DNA of 64,000 bases from Homarus americanus. Its lineage: Eukaryota > Arthropoda > Malacostraca > Decapoda > Nephropidae. The notes below the pieces were generated by a model. That model did no database searches and was not told the DNA's origin. It worked only from the letters and a program-made list of their open reading frames with translations. Positions within the stretch are counted from its first letter, which is position 1. Each line of letters opens with the position of its first letter. The position numbers and the translations under genes are program-made. Below are positions 37,731 through 51,159 of the stretch, piece by piece. Where the stretch lies: NCBI RefSeq assembly GCF_018991925.1, contig NW_024744482.1, forward strand, positions 576,001-640,000. Direction: 5' to 3'.

Positions 37731-37990
37731 CAGGTGTTATTCCTAGTCATTCCTGGTGTTATTTTCAGTCATTCCAGGTTTTATTCCTAGTGATTCCAGG
37801 TGTTGTCACTGATTCCAGGTGTTGTTTTCAGTCATTCCAGGTGTTATTCCTAGTCATTCCAGGTGTTATTTTCAGTCATTCCATATCTTATTCCCAATCA
37901 TTCCAGGTTTTATTCCCAGTCATTCCAGGTGGTATTCCCATTCATTCCAGGATTTATTCCCAGTCATTCCAGGTGGTATTCCCAGGCATT
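37731..37990. repeat. 21-22-bp minisatellite, about 12 copies
   Basis: The unit is TTATTCCCAGTCATTCCAGG with variants TTTTCAGTC and CCTAGTC. Several units differ by single substitutions, giving a mosaic of variants. Confidence 0.9.
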
Positions 37991-38388
37991 CGCTCTCCCT
38001 GGGCAGTAAAGTCTCTCATCACCATCACCTGACTCTCCCTGGCCAGTAGAGTCATCCAGCACCATCACCTGACTCTCCCTGGCCAGTAGAGTCATCCAGC
38101 ACCATCACCTGACTCTCCCTGGGCAGTAGAGTCATCCAGCACCATCACCTGACTCTCCCTGGCCAGTAGAGTCATCCAGCACCATCACCTGACTCTCCCT
38201 GGCCAGTAGAGTCATCCAGCACCATCACCTGACTCTCCCTGGCCAGTAGAGTCATCCAGCACCATCACCTGACTCTCCCTGGCCAGTAGAGTCATCCAGC
38301 ACCATCACCTGACTCTCCTGGCCAGTAGAGTCATCCAGCACCATCACCTGACTCTCTCCCTGGCCAGTAGAGTCATCCAGCACCATCA
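37991..38388. repeat. 40-bp minisatellite, about 9-10 copies
   Basis: The unit begins ACTCTCCCTGGCCAGTAGAG and continues TCATCCAGCACCATCACCTG. Central copies are identical; outer copies carry GGGCAG or small indels. It abuts the 21-22-bp array directly. Confidence 0.95.
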
Positions 38389-38515
38389 ATTCTGGACTCC
38401 TCCCTGGCCCTTCACATCACGCGAGCCCATCATCAATCACTGGCTTTTCCCCAAGTCACTTTTGCCCGCAATCTCTGCCAGTTATTTCAGGGGCTTTTTC
38501 TTCTCTCGGGTTATC

Positions 38516-38517
38516 TG

Positions 38518-38552
<35 letters not shown>

Positions 38553-38815
38553 GTCTGTCTGTCTGTCTGTCTATGTCTGTCTGCCTGTCTGTCTGTGTCT
38601 GGTTGTCTGTTTTTGTCACTCTCTGTCCCTGTTCTTGTCTCTTTTCTATCTGTCTGTCTGTCTCTGTCTTTGTTATTGTCCCCGTCTCTTTCTTTCCCTC
38701 TGTCTCTCTTTTTGTCTGTCACTTTCTTTCTGTCTTTGTTTCTTTCTCTTTGTCTCGGTTCCTGTCTCTGTCACTTTCTTTCTTTGTCTGTCTATCTGTC
38801 TGTCTGTTTGTCTCA
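38516..38815. repeat. (TGTC)n microsatellite grading into TCTTTC/TGTCTC
   Basis: Regular TGTC to about 38615, then a long decayed pyrimidine-rich tail. Confidence 0.88.
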
Positions 38816-39265
38816 TTCTCATAGACACTTACCGTAAAAACAACACCAACGTAGATAGTTACATGAGCCTGGCGATTATTTTCTTCACTCACACAAAAGA
38901 CGCGTCTGGCTAACGTTCGCCAGCCTTGTACGCTCAGTGATGCTCGTTCCGTAAGATGATCAATTATTGTTCTCAGACAGCCGGATTAATTTCCTTGGAT
39001 TAACTGAAGATTATCCCCTCCCCCCCCTCCCCCCCCCTCTCTCTCTTTGGTTATTGCACCTGGTAATTAAACACTCTGACGCTACCTGGAGGGGGTATAT
39101 TAGGTTAGGTTTGGTTAGGTTAGGTTAGCGTTAGATATTTCATTATCCTTCCATTATATTTCTCACATAATTAGGAAGGAGGGTATTGTAACGAGTTGTG
39201 TGTGTGTGTGTGAATGAGAACAAAATTCCTAATAATCTAACCACTTCTTTTTATATCTCTTGCAG

Positions 39266-39287
39266 GAATCTGACCACACCGTAAACT
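39266..39287 (+). other. Candidate micro-exon (22 nt)
   Basis: A good acceptor (TTCTTTTTATATCTCTTGCAG) ends at 39265. A full consensus donor GTAAGT starts at 39288. Only 22 nt lie between. Twenty-two is not a multiple of three. Both sites could be coincidental. Confidence 0.12.
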
Positions 39288-39289
39288 GT

Positions 39290-40435
39290 AAGTACAGCCC
39301 TTTACTCTTTATGTAGTAGTTAATAATGTGGGAAATTTCTGGGATGTCTTAAACTGATCTAGACTCCATCGTTCATTTAAGAGTAGCCCGTAACGTTATA
39401 TCTTGGGTGGTTAGAGAGATATAGTTCCTTAGTATATTTCATCTAAGAAGTATATTATCAATGTTACTGAAATCCTTTCACGAATATGGTTCCTTAGTCT
39501 ATTTAGTTTTCCAGGGATATTCTTCAGTATAGTTGGTCAATATATTTCCCCTTGTGTGCTGGTGTTTTAAAGGTATATATCCTCGATTAATTTCGTTATA
39601 TCTAAGAGTATATTATAGTTATATTTTTGTTGTTCAGGAGCTACAACTCACAACCCATACTTGCGTCCTGTTAGTCAAATATTTATGTATGCTCTTTACC
39701 GTGTTGGTGGATACGACAACTCAACCATTCAGATAAAGTCTCAGTGGAAATTTGACATATTGTTTTGTTTAATAAGTCACTGAGATACATCATACTTACT
39801 GTGTTTGTGGGCAAGTTAGACACACTCTCACACATCTCGAGTTAGGTAGTAAAAAAAAAAAAGAATAAAATAGATAGCCGTAAGGATGTGTGGACCACTC
39901 CTACACACCTCGTCAACACATCCTACCAGTCATCTCGCTAAGACTGATGCCATGTCACTCTCCACTGAACTGATTCCCAGACGCCTCGGTCAGTACACAT
40001 CTCTTGACATCCTTTTTTTTCACAATCTATTTTCTCCGTTTAAGAAGCGTCATTATTTATTTAACTGTGAACCTGAAAGAGACGATGAGTGTTTATGCCT
40101 GTGTTTTATATATATATATTTAAATACAGAATATACACTCATACATATCCGTGTATATGTATGTATAGATGTAGAGTGATATACATGCAGTTTGTCTCTT
40201 CGTCGTGAGAAAGAATCAGAGTAACGTTAAAAAAAGTATTTTGTAATATCTATGAAAATTGAGTTAATAGACTTTTACAAGTATTAAGACGTGGTCGTGT
40301 GTCCTTGTGCTGAATATAACCAAAATCATGGTTGCGGCAACAGACTCTAAATATGCTGTTTTATTTGGTCGGGAACGTGTGTAGGTCAGCACTTATTGCC
40401 GCCAGTGTCGACGTATTTTGCGGGAAATAACAGCG
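39290..40435. other. Spacer, no gene seen
   Basis: A 97-codon frame at 39886-40179 runs into TA-rich low complexity and shows no family motif. TTAGG units lie just upstream at 39100-39127. Confidence 0.45.
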
Positions 40436-40439
40436 TGAG

Positions 40440-40520
40440 GAGAGGAGGGTGATGTCTAGGTCACGCTCTCCCTCCCTCCCTCCCTCCCTCCTTCCCTCTC
40501 TCTCTCCCTCCTTCCCTCTC
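40440..40520. repeat. (CCCT)n and CT-rich tract
   Basis: About ten CCTC/CCCT units with CTCT runs. Confidence 0.85.
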
Positions 40521-40549
40521 TCAGTGACACCGCACTAACGCAACACCGC

Positions 40550-40686
40550 TTCCAACACTCCACTGTCTCCAACACTACACTATCTCCAACACTACACCGT
40601 CTCCGACACTACACAATCTCCAACACTATACTGCCTCCACCACTACACTGCCTCCACCACTACACACTCTCCAACACAACGCTGCA
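40550..40686. repeat. 17-bp minisatellite, about 8 copies
   Basis: The unit is CTCCAACACTACACTAT with CTCCACCAC and CTCCGACAC variants. Confidence 0.85.
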
Positions 40687-40787
40687 TCACCCTCTCTTAA
40701 AGCACTGCCTCCTTTTACACACCTCTTCAATACACAGCCTCCGTCTCCTCCAAAACATCTCCTCCTCATCATCATCATCTTTCTCCC

Positions 40788-40788
<1 letters not shown>

Positions 40789-40851
<63 letters not shown>
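40789..40851. repeat. (CA)n microsatellite
   Basis: About 31 CA units; a second CA run follows at 40900-40928. Confidence 0.95.
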
Positions 40852-40855
<4 letters not shown>

Positions 40856-40901
40856 TTCTCCTCACACGTGTAATATTTCAACGGATCTCGGCGCTTAATA
40901 A

Positions 40902-40932
<31 letters not shown>

Positions 40933-41089
40933 AGTAAATGCAAAGTAGATATAAGTAAAAAAAAAACGAAGCCACAACAATACTGACGTGTACAACTCTC
41001 TCATACTGATATACAGACCACAGTATACAGTATATCTAACCTAACATACAAATACACTCTAAACATTACGTATAAGACTGTCACTTTGT

Positions 41090-41345
41090 ATTGTAAACTG
41101 TATTCATGTTAATTCTCTAGTATTACATATAATTCCCTATAATATAATCTATACGAGTGTTAATTCTCATATATTACCTGAAAATACCTGTACTGTAATA
41201 TAATTTAGAAATAATTCTCTTCATATATTACGTGTAAAATACCTGTAAAGTAATTTACCTGTAATGCAATCTAATTTAGTGCTTATCATTCACCTGTATT
41301 ACGTTTAAAGTCCCTGCAATGTAATCTGTTATTGGTAGTAATTCT
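41090..41345. repeat. Degenerate ATTACNTGTAA-rich repeat
   Basis: TAATTCTCTNNTATTAC and ACCTGTAATGYAATCTA variants recur four to five times at about 60-bp spacing. Confidence 0.5.
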
Positions 41346-41398
41346 CTTGAATGTTTTTTAGTTTATGGATGTTTTATAGTGTGTAAGACTAGAGGTTC

Positions 41399-41399
41399 G

Positions 41400-41445
<46 letters not shown>

Positions 41446-41598
41446 TGATGTCATATGATTTAACCCTCTGTGAGCAAAGTTTGTTATTGTTGTTGTTATT
41501 ATTATTATTATTTTATTATTATTATTATTATTAGGTGTATTTTAGTATTATTATATATTTGCAGTATAGAGAACCAGGTACATTCCCTCTACCCTGAT

Positions 41599-41641
<43 letters not shown>
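41399..41641. repeat. Cluster of three microsatellites
   Basis: (GT)n at 41399-41444, (ATT)n at 41486-41533 and (CA)n at 41600-41641. Confidence 0.92.
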
Positions 41642-41643
<2 letters not shown>

Positions 41644-41948
41644 AAAGAATAAAAGGTTTCTTAGATGACTACTCATATAACTAATAAGGCAAAGGACACG
41701 TCATGTACACAAACCAAACCCAGGATCTTAAAAGTTCCTACGATTATTTTTTTCTTTGCCATAAGTGAAACTGTACGAGCAACACCAAGGTAACGAACAT
41801 AAGCTAAAATACAGAATTCCAGTACAAAATGACATCAGAATTACACTGAGACTCTACCTTAACGAGATACAGTCACTTAGCATTAGTTAGCGTGAGATAA
41901 TATTAGCGTACTGTATCTTTGTGTATTTTGACATCTTGACCCAGGTAT

Positions 41949-42355
41949 TAAGTAATTAGTGTACAGGTAAAGAGAGTGACGTCACGTAAATATTGACCCG
42001 GAACTTAAGTAATTAGTTTACAGGTAAAGAGAGTGACGTCACGTAAATATTGACCCGGAACTTAAGTAATTAGTGTACAGGTAAAGAGAGTGACGTCACG
42101 TAAATATTGACCCGGAACTTAAGTAATTAGTGTACAGGTTAAAGAGAGTGACGTCACGTAAATATTGACCCGGAACTTAAGTAATTAGTGTACAGGTAAA
42201 GAGAGTGACGTCACGTAAATATTGACCGGAACTTAAGTAATTAGTGTACAGGTAAAGAGTGATGTCACATAAATCTTGACCCGGATCTTAAGTAATTAGT
42301 GCACATTTAAACTGAATGACGTCACATATATATTGACCCGGAATTGAAGTAATCA
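41949..42355. repeat. 57-bp minisatellite, 7 copies, each with a CRE palindrome
   Basis: The unit includes AGTAATTAGTGTACAGGTAA, then AGAGAGTGACGTCACGTAAA and TATTGACCCGGAACTTA. TGACGTCA, the consensus CREB/ATF site, starts at 41977, 42034, 42091, 42149, 42206 and 42317. The unit at 42260 has TGATGTCA. Spacing is 57, 57, 58, 57, 54 and 57 bp. Internal units are nearly identical; the last two are diverged. Confidence 0.95.
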
Positions 42356-43260
42356 GAGCAAACACATCCAACAAACACGAGCTTAATTTGTGAATATATA
42401 TCTATGTATGAGTTTAATTTGGCATCTGGAGGACTCTTTTGTCTTGTTTTAATCCCTCCCACTTCTCTGTTGGTGGCTTAAGGGGCGCAGAAATCTCAAA
42501 AGGGGTAAATAATAAGGGGAAGGGGTGAAGAGGGGGTTAAACAGGGGGGTAATAACAGGGAAAACTGGTCCATAACACGAGAAGAATGAGACAGAACAGG
42601 GTCAAGACATGAAGAAGAACGGTCACTAGTTATATATATATTTATGCAGAGGAGAAAAACAGGAACTGTGATTAATGATGAACAAATTATACGTAATTAT
42701 TAGGACTATTATTAATTTGATTTATGGGAGAAATTGTCTTAACTTTTATTAACGTGTCTTATGGAGGAAAATTACATTGACATTATTTTACGTGGTAAGA
42801 GGAAATCATATAGTGAAGAAGGTAATAATTATCAACCTACCTGAACCACCTCATTCAAAGAGACTAACAAGACCTAGTAAATGACTTGATTAATAGTGAT
42901 GATCTGTCCTCTGATCCAGGTGAGCAGTGTTACCGGATGCTCTATGTGTGTGGAGGGATAAAGACAGGTAGCATGTTAATTAAGCAGCATCCGGATATCA
43001 ATTACAGGTAACAACTACACCTAGACCCTTAACGTCACTCTGTCGATCCAAGGAAGAGATCGAGGTGAGGTGATGTGGGTGAGGAAATGGGTATGTAGGG
43101 AGGAGGGACATGGGTGTGGGTTAATGGGAATGGGTACTTGGGTATGGGTTGGACATGGGTGTAAATCTTCAGTAGTGGGATAAATGCGGGCATACAGGAG
43201 CACCATTAGTAGTGTTGGTTATAATGAGGAATAAGATGGGTGATGGGATGGGAGGATGGA

Positions 43261-43261
43261 G

Positions 43262-43333
<72 letters not shown>
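43261..43333. repeat. (CA)n microsatellite
   Basis: About 36 CA units. Confidence 0.96.
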
Positions 43334-43335
<2 letters not shown>

Positions 43336-43491
43336 AATCCAGTTTTATAATAAGTCTCAGAGAGGTACTGCTGCCATTACTCTTCTGTCAACACAAGACT
43401 AAGCATTATCAATTATGCTCATGAAATTCTCTCTCGCGTAGAACCAATCAGATCTCCTTTTGGTTTGACTCAACTGAGGCTACTGAGGTTA

Positions 43492-43640
43492 CGTTAGGTT
43501 AGGTTAGGTTAGGGTGTAAATATTTCAAGGACATTTGTAAGAAAAGGAAGATCAGGTGAAGATTAGGCACCCTGGATTATCTCACCTGAGTATTAAACAC
43601 CCTTACGCTATTTGGGTTAGGTTAAGTTATGGTAAGTTAG
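43492..43640. repeat. TTAGG units
   Basis: Four TTAGG units at 43492-43514, with a degenerate TTAGGTTAAGTTATGG at 43616-43640. Confidence 0.7.
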
Positions 43641-43689
43641 GGTTTTGAATCACCAGGTAAAGTAAATTGGGTTGTCTAATCTTCATGTG

Positions 43690-43975
43690 TATATCTTTGT
43701 CTATGTTACCGTATATATATCTTGTAAAAACCTCGAGGATATAAACAACATATATATACTTTTAGAGAATCAGAATTGATGGTTAAAACTTTAGATGTCC
43801 AACGGGAAAATTCTGGTGTACATACTGGTTAGCGACTCCTCTTAGATAACACCCACCAGTTCTGCCAGTGTGTATATACTTTTCCTGGGGGAGCCTCTAG
43901 GATAATATTATTGTATATACTGTCCAGAATATCCTACGAGTTTATTAATACCAGCGTATATACTTTTTTGGATGA
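43690..43975. repeat. Degenerate GTATATACTTTT repeat
   Basis: GTATATAYTTTT recurs four to five times with intervening CCAGTNNNGCCAG or CTCYTAGGATAA sequence, about 60-70 bp apart. Confidence 0.4.
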
Positions 43976-44442
43976 TACACACTTCAGTAATCGCTGTGTC
44001 AGGTGATGGATTTTGAATAATTACAAAGATTATCTCGTCTCAGCTTCACGCAAAAACTGAGGTGACTTGTAGAGACGACGGTGAACTGTGTGGCCACTAG
44101 GAGGAGGACCGAGCCGAGTCATTTCCCTAAAAGCTTCGCCTCGTTCAGTCACACAGAAAATGGGGTCTGGGGAGGGGAGGGAATCCAAGTCTTTATTTAT
44201 AAAACAGAATAGGGATTGAAGACGCTACGTTGCTTCCGATGATCCATGTTACTGACTCGGCCCCCTCCCCTTCCCTTCTCCCCCCTCCCCTGGACCTTTT
44301 TGTTGTTGCTCCCCTCCCCCCTCAGTATCCCGGCTATGATCGGTAATAACAGGATACCTGAGAACCCTTCCGTACGTTTGCTTCATCGCTGCTAGTCATT
44401 AAATAGAAGTCTTTGTAGAGACCGGGTGGGGATAACCGAGTC

Positions 44443-44664
44443 TTAAGTTTTCACAGCAAGTAGCACTCCCTCCGCTGGGGCCTTGGGAGCAACAAGGGCA
44501 CTGGCGCTAGGGGTTTCGAGGCTCACAATGATCGTTCTTCCCTTTTGGAGTTCAATTAGAGTGGCCAACTCTGCTTTTACGACTGATGAAACTGATAGAT
44601 ACTGAGTAGGGAGCGTCCGAAGCCCTGGCCGGAGACTTGGGCCCTCTACAAGTGTCTTCGTACA
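44443..44664 (-). other. Open frame of 73 codons without ATG, unrecognised
   Basis: Between minus-strand stops at 44665-44667 and 44443-44445 the frame is open with balanced composition, containing SVVKAELATLIELQKGRTII and then VSLETPSASALVAPKAPAEG, ending LLAVKT. It begins CTKTLVEGPSLRPG with no methionine. It looks more protein-like than the repeat-derived frames in this window. I recognise no family, and no splice site is convincing at either edge. It may be a decayed transposon coding piece or chance in GC-richer DNA. Confidence 0.2.
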
Positions 44665-44817
44665 TTAACGAGTCAGCTGTTTGGGTTCGGGCAAGACTCA
44701 GGTGTCATTCTGAGTTGTTATGAGTTACGTATAGTTCCCCCAATACACGCTGAAGGGAGATAACTGCACGTCACCTGCCCAGGGAGGTCAGGACACATAC
44801 GGAGAGCGGGTAGCATA

Positions 44818-45043
44818 ATGGCCGCTGCCGCCAGGAGACTCTGCAATCTACCCTGCATGTGGCGAGCAATAAACTCTGAATATCACAAACCCAGAGCGAC
44901 GGGAACACCAGCTCTAAGGGAGGGAGTAGTAGAGAAACATTCTCGGTGGGGGACGACACAAGTCAACCACCCATACGAGGCGGTGTGGTGCAGTGGCCTG
45001 ATGACAGACTACCGTGGGGAGGATAGAGGAAGGGATGACCAAG
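44818..45043 (+). other. Candidate first coding exon, unrecognised
   Basis: The ATG at 44818 has A at -3 and G at +4. It opens MAAAARRLCNLPCMWRAINS and runs 75 codons to a consensus donor GACCAAG|GTGAGA after 45043 (residues before it: MTDYRGEDRGRDDQ). It sits in the CpG-richer block, as first exons often do. The peptide has no motif I can name, and no downstream acceptor with a continuing frame is evident. The frame continues past the donor into CT-rich sequence, which is less plausible as protein. Confidence 0.22.
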
Positions 45044-45084
45044 GTGAGACACAGAGATCCAACGTCTACTTCACGTTATCTCTC

Positions 45085-45290
45085 CCCCCCCCCTCTCTCT
45101 GACGTCTATCCTTCCCTCCCTCTGTCCCTCTAGCAATATCTCCCTTCGTCTCTCTAGTCCTCCCTTCCTCCATCCCTCTCTCCGTCCCTCTAACCATCCA
45201 TCCCTTCTGCCTAACCTCCCTACCCTCCTACCTACTCTACCTACCCTCCTACCTACTCTCCCTACCCTCCCTACCCTCCATCCCCCTAAC
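45085..45290. repeat. Pyrimidine-rich degenerate CCTAC/CCCT repeats
   Basis: CTACCCTCCTACCTACTC repeats twice within CT/CCCT-rich sequence. Confidence 0.7.
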
Positions 45291-45299
45291 ATGCCCGAA

Positions 45300-46722
45300 T
45301 GCATTTTCATGAGTCGCCCCGTAAAAGGACCGAGCACAATTAACACAATCGGATAATCCACGCTCATATCATTACTTGTCTTACATTACGACTTATCGCA
45401 GCTGTAAACGTAGCCTGAAATGGAAATATTTTTTCTTCTCGTATTTAGACTTTTAGCTTAAGGTTTTGTGTTAATACTCATATCAGGGAATGCCATCTCC
45501 AGCGGGCAGGTATGTGAATGTTTCTTGAGGTTCTGGTGATCTCACTCAGATTTGCTCACGACACACATTACAGATTTTCCGGATTAGACGATGATACATT
45601 CGAGCCTGACTCACCACTGTACGTCCGTGTGTGTCCTGTATGATGTTTTCTCCAGGTATAGTACTAGTAGGTGTTTGTTTTGTCTACTGAAGCAAAACCA
45701 ACTGTGCAGGGTGGTCAGTTTAACACAGACACACACACACACACACACACCGGAGATAGCGTCACCCATGTCAAGGAGCAGGGAAGGGTGGTGGAGCGGA
45801 GACGCCAGGCACTGTTGACTGCTCGTGCTGACGCTTGTTTTTATGACACAAACTTTTAACATTTCACCTGACGGGGGGAGTGGGGGGTGTGAGGGGGTGT
45901 AATGGCCGCGTGATCACCACACCTTCACGCCGGAACTGATTACCAAGTGTGAAAACGAGGTACTTATCTTAACACAACTTCCTGGGAATGTTTCTCACCT
46001 GATCCAGTACATTGGCTTTACCTTATTATTCATCCCAGACCGTGTACATGCCACAGTCTCATAAATCAACTCAATTCTGACAGGTCCTATAATTTCTGGC
46101 GTGATAAAAAATTATTGGCCACAGGTAAAAGTACTTAGCAATGTAACGTGTGATGGATATTCTGTACAATGTTCCCGTTGGTTTATATTCTCAGATACAA
46201 TGTTGTGTTTTAGGAGTAGTTCGCCTGTGTTATATTTTACTCCTATCCTTCTATCAAAAAAATCGAATACGAAAATTGAATTACTTCTATAAATGAAATT
46301 TTTCTTCTAAATATAAATAATGGTATTAACACACTGACTAGTGGTGATTTCTCTCAGCTGAATAAAATCGTTTGGCCAGAATAATAAACCCAAGTACGAC
46401 ATTATTAATTAAAGGGTTAAAAAGAGTTATATCCCAATGAAACAAAGAAACTATATTATTTTATAAGTAAATATATAACTCACACGAAAACAATAGACCG
46501 TCTTAAAGGATATTTATCTCAACTACAAATAAAACAATAGTCTATTTTAAAGGATTTTAGTCTTAATGACGTGAAAACAATTGTATGTATGTGTCTGTAC
46601 AGTACAAAGGCAGATATGTTCACCTAGAAGTAACACACGCGCACACACACACACACACTTTGCCAAACTAAATGCTAACTCGCCAAGTCACTGCTCATGT
46701 GTGTTAATGCCCATTGGATGTG

Positions 46723-46753
<31 letters not shown>

Positions 46754-46970
46754 CTAAAACCAGAGCGAGTCATGTTACACAACAGTTAAGTCTCACACAA
46801 ACCAAACCACTTCCTCCTCAGAACGTCTTGACCTTTAAGAAGATAAAAAGCTTTTAGATACAAACACAGGTGAGGCAGAATCTTAATTACAGGTGTGTCT
46901 ATAATGGACTACCTGATATATGTCTTTAAGCGATATCAAGTCTGTATAGATAGCAGAAAATAGAACAAAG
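45300..46970. other. Spacer with short CA/TG tracts, no gene seen
   Basis: CA at 45729-45750 and 46636-46660, and TG at 46729-46753. No coding evidence. Confidence 0.5.
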
Positions 46971-46984
46971 TGACTGCAGGTGGT

Positions 46985-47210
46985 TAAGTGAGGGAGAGAG
47001 GTGTGGTGAGGAAGAGGGGTGAGGGAGAGGTGAGGGAGAAAGGTGGGGGAGGTGAGAGAAGAATGAGTGATAAGGGTGAGGAGGAGAGATAAGGGAGTTT
47101 AAGGAACAGGGGTGCGGGATGACGATGAGGGATTAGGGAGGGTTGAGTGGTAGGGGTGAGGGAGAGAAATGAGGGTACAGGGAAGGAGTGAGGAGTGAAA
47201 GAGACTTCAG
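46985..47210. repeat. Degenerate GAGGGAGA purine-rich tract
   Basis: GGTGAGGGAGA variants dominate for about 220 bp. Confidence 0.6.
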
Positions 47211-47299
47211 GGACCTGGTTGAAGTGTAGGAAGGACCTGAAGGACTTGGTGAAACGTAAAGAAAAGTTGTGAATTTTGTGTAGGAATTGTTATGGATGG

Positions 47300-47399
<100 letters not shown>

Positions 47400-47812
47400 T
47401 ATATCGTTCTATCTTCTTAACTATTTACTTATGTCTTTGGGATAGGTCTATAAAATCCTAGATCCAGACTCACAAATTTCTGGTATTAAGTGAATGAATC
47501 TAGTTAATAGTCTCAGTGTAAGTTTGACGACATTTTTGGACTTTAGTTGAACTCTGAATCACAAGAGTTCGTATGTGTGTTTCTCTTCTCGTAACTGATG
47601 ATAAAAAGTTTGTAATTTATATGAAGTTTTAGTGTAATTGTGATGCCATTCAGGTCTCCGTCTGAATAGCGTCTCATTCAGTAATGTGTGTCAAAAGTTA
47701 CGAGGGATTTTTTATCGTATTATTATCTGAGAATCTTGCCTCTGAATTCTCAAAAGATCGTACGATGTTTCCTTCCTTAATTAGTGACGTAAAAAACTTA
47801 GGAGACGACATT

Positions 47813-47815
<3 letters not shown>

Positions 47816-47852
<37 letters not shown>
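47816..47852. repeat. (TG)n microsatellite
   Basis: About 18 TG units, followed by degenerate TACGTGCAACAC repeats to about 47990. Confidence 0.92.
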
Positions 47853-47853
<1 letters not shown>

Positions 47854-47999
47854 AAGATCGGTGTTATTACGTGCAACACGGGTAATATACTACGTGCAAC
47901 ACTATTAGTACCTTGTGTAACATCAGTATTACTACGTGCAACATCAATATGACTTTATGCAACATCACCTCTAAATGCAGCGTCAACATGAGGTAGGTG

Positions 48000-50482
<2,483 letters not shown>

Positions 50483-50560
<78 letters not shown>
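50483..50560. repeat. (TA)n microsatellite
   Basis: About 39 TA units. Confidence 0.96.
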
Positions 50561-50563
<3 letters not shown>

Positions 50564-50580
50564 GATGAGTTATATTCCTC

Positions 50581-50840
50581 CCTCCTTACCACCTCCTATC
50601 TTCCCTCCCTTCTTCACCACCTCTCCTCTCCCCCTCCTTCACCACCTCTCCTCCCTCCCACACCACTTCCCATCTTCCTTCCCTCCCACACCACCTCCCA
50701 TCTTCCCTCCCTCCCTTACCACCTCCTATTTTCCCTTCCTCCTTCACCACCTCTCCTCTCCCCCTCCTTCACCACCTCTCCTCCCTCCCACACCACTTCC
50801 CATCTTCCTTCCCTCCCACACCACCTCCCATCTTCCCTCC
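50581..50840. repeat. 130-bp pyrimidine tandem duplication
   Basis: 50581-50710 and 50711-50840 align over the full length with only about four differences. Internal smaller CACCACCTCYC units exist. Confidence 0.9.
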
Positions 50841-50869
50841 CTCCTCACCACCACCACATTCTTACCCGT

Positions 50870-51058
50870 CTCATTTTCATGCCCAACCACTTTTTCAGGA
50901 ACGTCAACGGTACCTGCTTTTTATCGTGTAATTTTACGATAGCCCACAGCAGATATTGCTCTCTTAAGGCGCCTGAAGCATCATGTTCATTGTTGCCTTC
51001 CCCCCATTTGCTGTTTGTTGTTATGCTCCTCATGATCCGCAGTGTTTGTTTTTGTAGG
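50870..51058 (-). other. Non-repetitive block open on both strands, unrecognised
   Basis: This 190-bp block sits between a pyrimidine repeat and a G-rich repeat. On the minus strand it encodes charged, balanced sequence including GALREQYLLWAIVKLHDKKQ and VPLTFLKKWLGMKMRR with no stop. On the plus strand it is also open and bounded by CACTTTTTCAG (acceptor-like, AG ending 50898) and TTTGTAG|GTACGT (donor-like, about 51056). The minus frame looks the more protein-like. It may be a fragment of a dispersed element; no family is recognised. Confidence 0.22.
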
Positions 51059-51061
51059 TAC

Positions 51062-51155
51062 GTGGATGGGGGGGTGTGGGAGGGTGTGAGGGAGGGTGTG
51101 TGTGGGTGTATGGGGTGTGTGTGGGTGGGGTGTGTGGGGGTGGGGTGTATGAGGT
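51062..51155. repeat. G-rich GTGTGGG repeat, G4-prone
   Basis: GGGTGTGGGAGGGTGTGAGG-type sequence with many runs of three or more G separated by short loops. Confidence 0.8.
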
Positions 51156-51159
51156 GCAT

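Larger units (their letters stand above)
44080..45060. other. CpG-richer island in AT-rich surroundings
   Basis: About 1 kb with dozens of CpG dinucleotides and no microsatellite, unlike either flank. It contains a TTCAGTC initiator-like motif at about 44145 and open frames on both strands (listed separately). It could be a promoter/first-exon region or a GC-rich transposon copy. Confidence 0.35.

Noticed and set aside
38456..38913. Overlapping frames of about 90-120 codons on both strands (Asp/Arg/Gln-rich on minus, Ser/Leu/Cys-rich on plus)
   Set aside because: They follow (TGTC)n and its decayed tail.
41868..41919. AGATACAGT...ACTGTATCT as another TA-flanked MITE
   Set aside because: The complementary arms are only 9 bp; too short to separate from chance in AT-rich DNA.
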